Part shown: one piece after another, positions 63,165-64,000 of the stretch
Layout: each line of letters starts with the position of its first letter
Position numbering within the stretch: the stretch's first letter is position 1
Origin: Desulfurococcaceae archaeon
GTDB taxonomy: Archaea; Thermoproteota; Thermoprotei_A; Sulfolobales; Desulfurococcaceae
DNA length: 64,000 nt
Assembly: GCA_020833225.1 (NCBI GenBank)
Contig: JAJHQS010000002.1
Span: 19,388 to 83,387, forward strand
Direction of reading: 5' to 3'
Notes under the pieces: model-generated
What the model was told of the DNA's origin: nothing
What the model saw: only the letters and a program-made list of their open reading frames with translations
The model's database searches: none
Position numbers and translations under genes: made by a program

Positions 63165-63758
63165 TTAGGTTTTACATAATTGACAAGAAACTCCAATTAT
63201 AAATGAGTGTTCTACTATATAGTCTACTCCCTTATATTCTACTATAGCTTTTATGTGTATTGTATAAGAGGTGAAGTCAGTGTTGGGGAGGGCTGGTATA
63301 AATTCTAGGGTTAATGTTCCTTTACCATAAAATCCTAGATCTCTACATCTCCAAGTAATTACAGGTCCATTTTTATAAAACTCTACTGGGGCAGTAATAG
63401 TTGTTGATATCCATGCTAAATCCACGAATTTCGATGGTGGAGGTGTAAATTCTATCTCTAAACTCTTAATTTCAGAATCTCTCCTCCACGCTAAGTGGAT
63501 AAAGAGGGGTGTTTTGTAAGGACTAGGTTTAGGTATTCTCACATATAAAGCTCTAATATCTTCATCTCCTACATAGGCGACTGCGAGGTAGTATATGTAG
63601 GAAACGTCTTCTTTAAAACCCTCTGATTTAACAATAGCATATCTTAAATTACTCACAAATAGTGAGGAAAATACAAAATTCGCTGTTAAAACGACACCCA
63701 CCACTATTACTATGACTAAAACTAATATAAGCCAAAATCTTCTCTCCACACAATTCAC
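63165..63758 (-). CDS. Membrane-anchored protein of unknown function
   Basis: 197 residues. An N-terminal membrane helix (WLILVLVIVIVVGVVLTANF) is followed by a beta-rich domain of about 160 residues ending CQLCKT. It is probably anchored with the domain outside. No family is recognised. It stands alone before the window's end, where the last 240 bases are AT-rich and show nothing further. Confidence 0.55.
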   Translation of the reverse strand: MNCVERRFWLILVLVIVIVVGVVLTANFVFSSLFVSNLRYAIVKSEGFKEDVSYIYYLAVAYVGDEDIRALYVRIPKPSPYKTPLFIHLAWRRDSEIKSLEIEFTPPPSKFVDLAWISTTITAPVEFYKNGPVITWRCRDLGFYGKGTLTLEFIPALPNTDFTSYTIHIKAIVEYKGVDYIVEHSFIIGVSCQLCKT

Positions 63759-64000
63759 CCTGAATCATTAATAATTAATAAGAATTTTAAATAAATACTT
63801 TAAGAATTACACCAAGATCTCGTTTACCTCGAAATACGTCAAATGAGACTTAGTATCCACGATTGAATTAACTAATATTAAAATAGAACCTCTATTTAAA
63901 GCTCTTTCACATTTGTGAAGAAGGGGGTTATGTATACTAATTAGGCGATCTTCACACTCATAAAATATCCTTAAGACTCGAATTTCACTTAAATTAATCA
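63759..64000. other. Right edge, no feature seen
   Basis: 242 AT-rich bases. No open frame of note, tRNA, C/D box or strong hairpin was seen. A gene starting or ending beyond the window cannot be excluded. Confidence 0.3.

Noticed and set aside
1..64000. CRISPR array, insertion sequence, prophage or integrated element
   Set aside because: No regularly spaced repeats, transposase motifs, integrase or terminal inverted repeats were seen by eye. Neither tRNA has an evident duplicated end or attachment site.
1..64000. Replication origin
   Set aside because: No orc1/cdc6 or whiP gene is present and no ORB-like repeat cluster was found. The polB1 gene alone is not evidence for an origin.

Overview
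The window is chromosomal DNA of a hyperthermophilic archaeon of the Thermoproteota (Crenarchaeota), most likely Desulfurococcales or Ignisphaera-like. The evidence is an AT-rich genome, a PolB1-type replicative polymerase, Hjc with a PINA-type ATPase, crenarchaeal ribosomal operons, an intron in tRNA-Asn, C/D box sRNAs, and frequent TTG/GTG starts preceded by a GGTG Shine-Dalgarno core. The species cannot be named from the sequence alone.

Layout. 1-4.6 kb (minus strand): the 5' part of an ABC substrate-binding protein gene and two membrane-anchored surface proteins with Thr-rich stalks, one of them a metallophosphoesterase. 4.7-6.7 kb: hjc and the PINA ATPase, convergent and overlapping. 7.0-18.0 kb: a long translation/information cluster (S6e, aIF2-gamma, PIN protein, Rpo7, Spt4, GTP-dependent dephospho-CoA kinase, S24e, S27ae, Kae1, Bud32, ITPase, S15, inactive RecJ/Cdc45-like protein, Pcc1, S3Ae), then a sugar nucleotidyltransferase. 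19.3-28.0 kb: the archaeal exosome/RNase P/proteasome super-operon (L15e, COG1325 protein, Rpp30, Pop5, PsmA, SBDS, Rrp4, Rrp41, Rrp42, L37Ae, Brix protein, a second Pcc1, prefoldin beta, DUF3194). It is split by a roughly 590-base RNA region that holds a C/D box sRNA candidate, an unassigned GC-rich structured RNA and tRNA-Leu. 28.0-37.3 kb: EF-2, tRNA-Asn, KH-less aCPSF2, NAC, PolB1, stomatin and its NfeD-type protease. 37.3-46.3 kb: spermidine synthase, DeoC, and a complete glycine cleavage system (H, SHMT-like, T, divergent from P-alpha, P-beta and dihydrolipoamide dehydrogenase). 46.4-54.7 kb: an unknown protein, an HtrA protease, an M42 peptidase and a BMP-family nucleoside-type ABC transporter. 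54.9-64 kb: an accessory region with a diverged HhH glycosylase, a HEPN/MNT pair, an orphan radical SAM protein, a C/D sRNA, an LDH2-family dehydrogenase, an 850-base gap with a decayed reading frame and a GC-rich RNA candidate, a beta-lactamase-like hydrolase, a fused HEPN-MNT gene broken by a TAA, and small uncharacterised genes.

Most of the window is conserved informational machinery. KEOPS (Kae1, Bud32, two Pcc1 paralogs) modifies tRNA, the exosome and RNase P process RNA, and the glycine cleavage genes form one pathway unit. The points most worth a second look are the unassigned structured RNA beside the RNase P protein genes, a Pop5 homolog with an N-terminal membrane segment, an SHMT-like enzyme with Arg at the PLP-lysine position, a degenerate zinc knuckle in aIF2-gamma, a probable CTG start for hjc, and the interrupted HEPN-MNT fusion.
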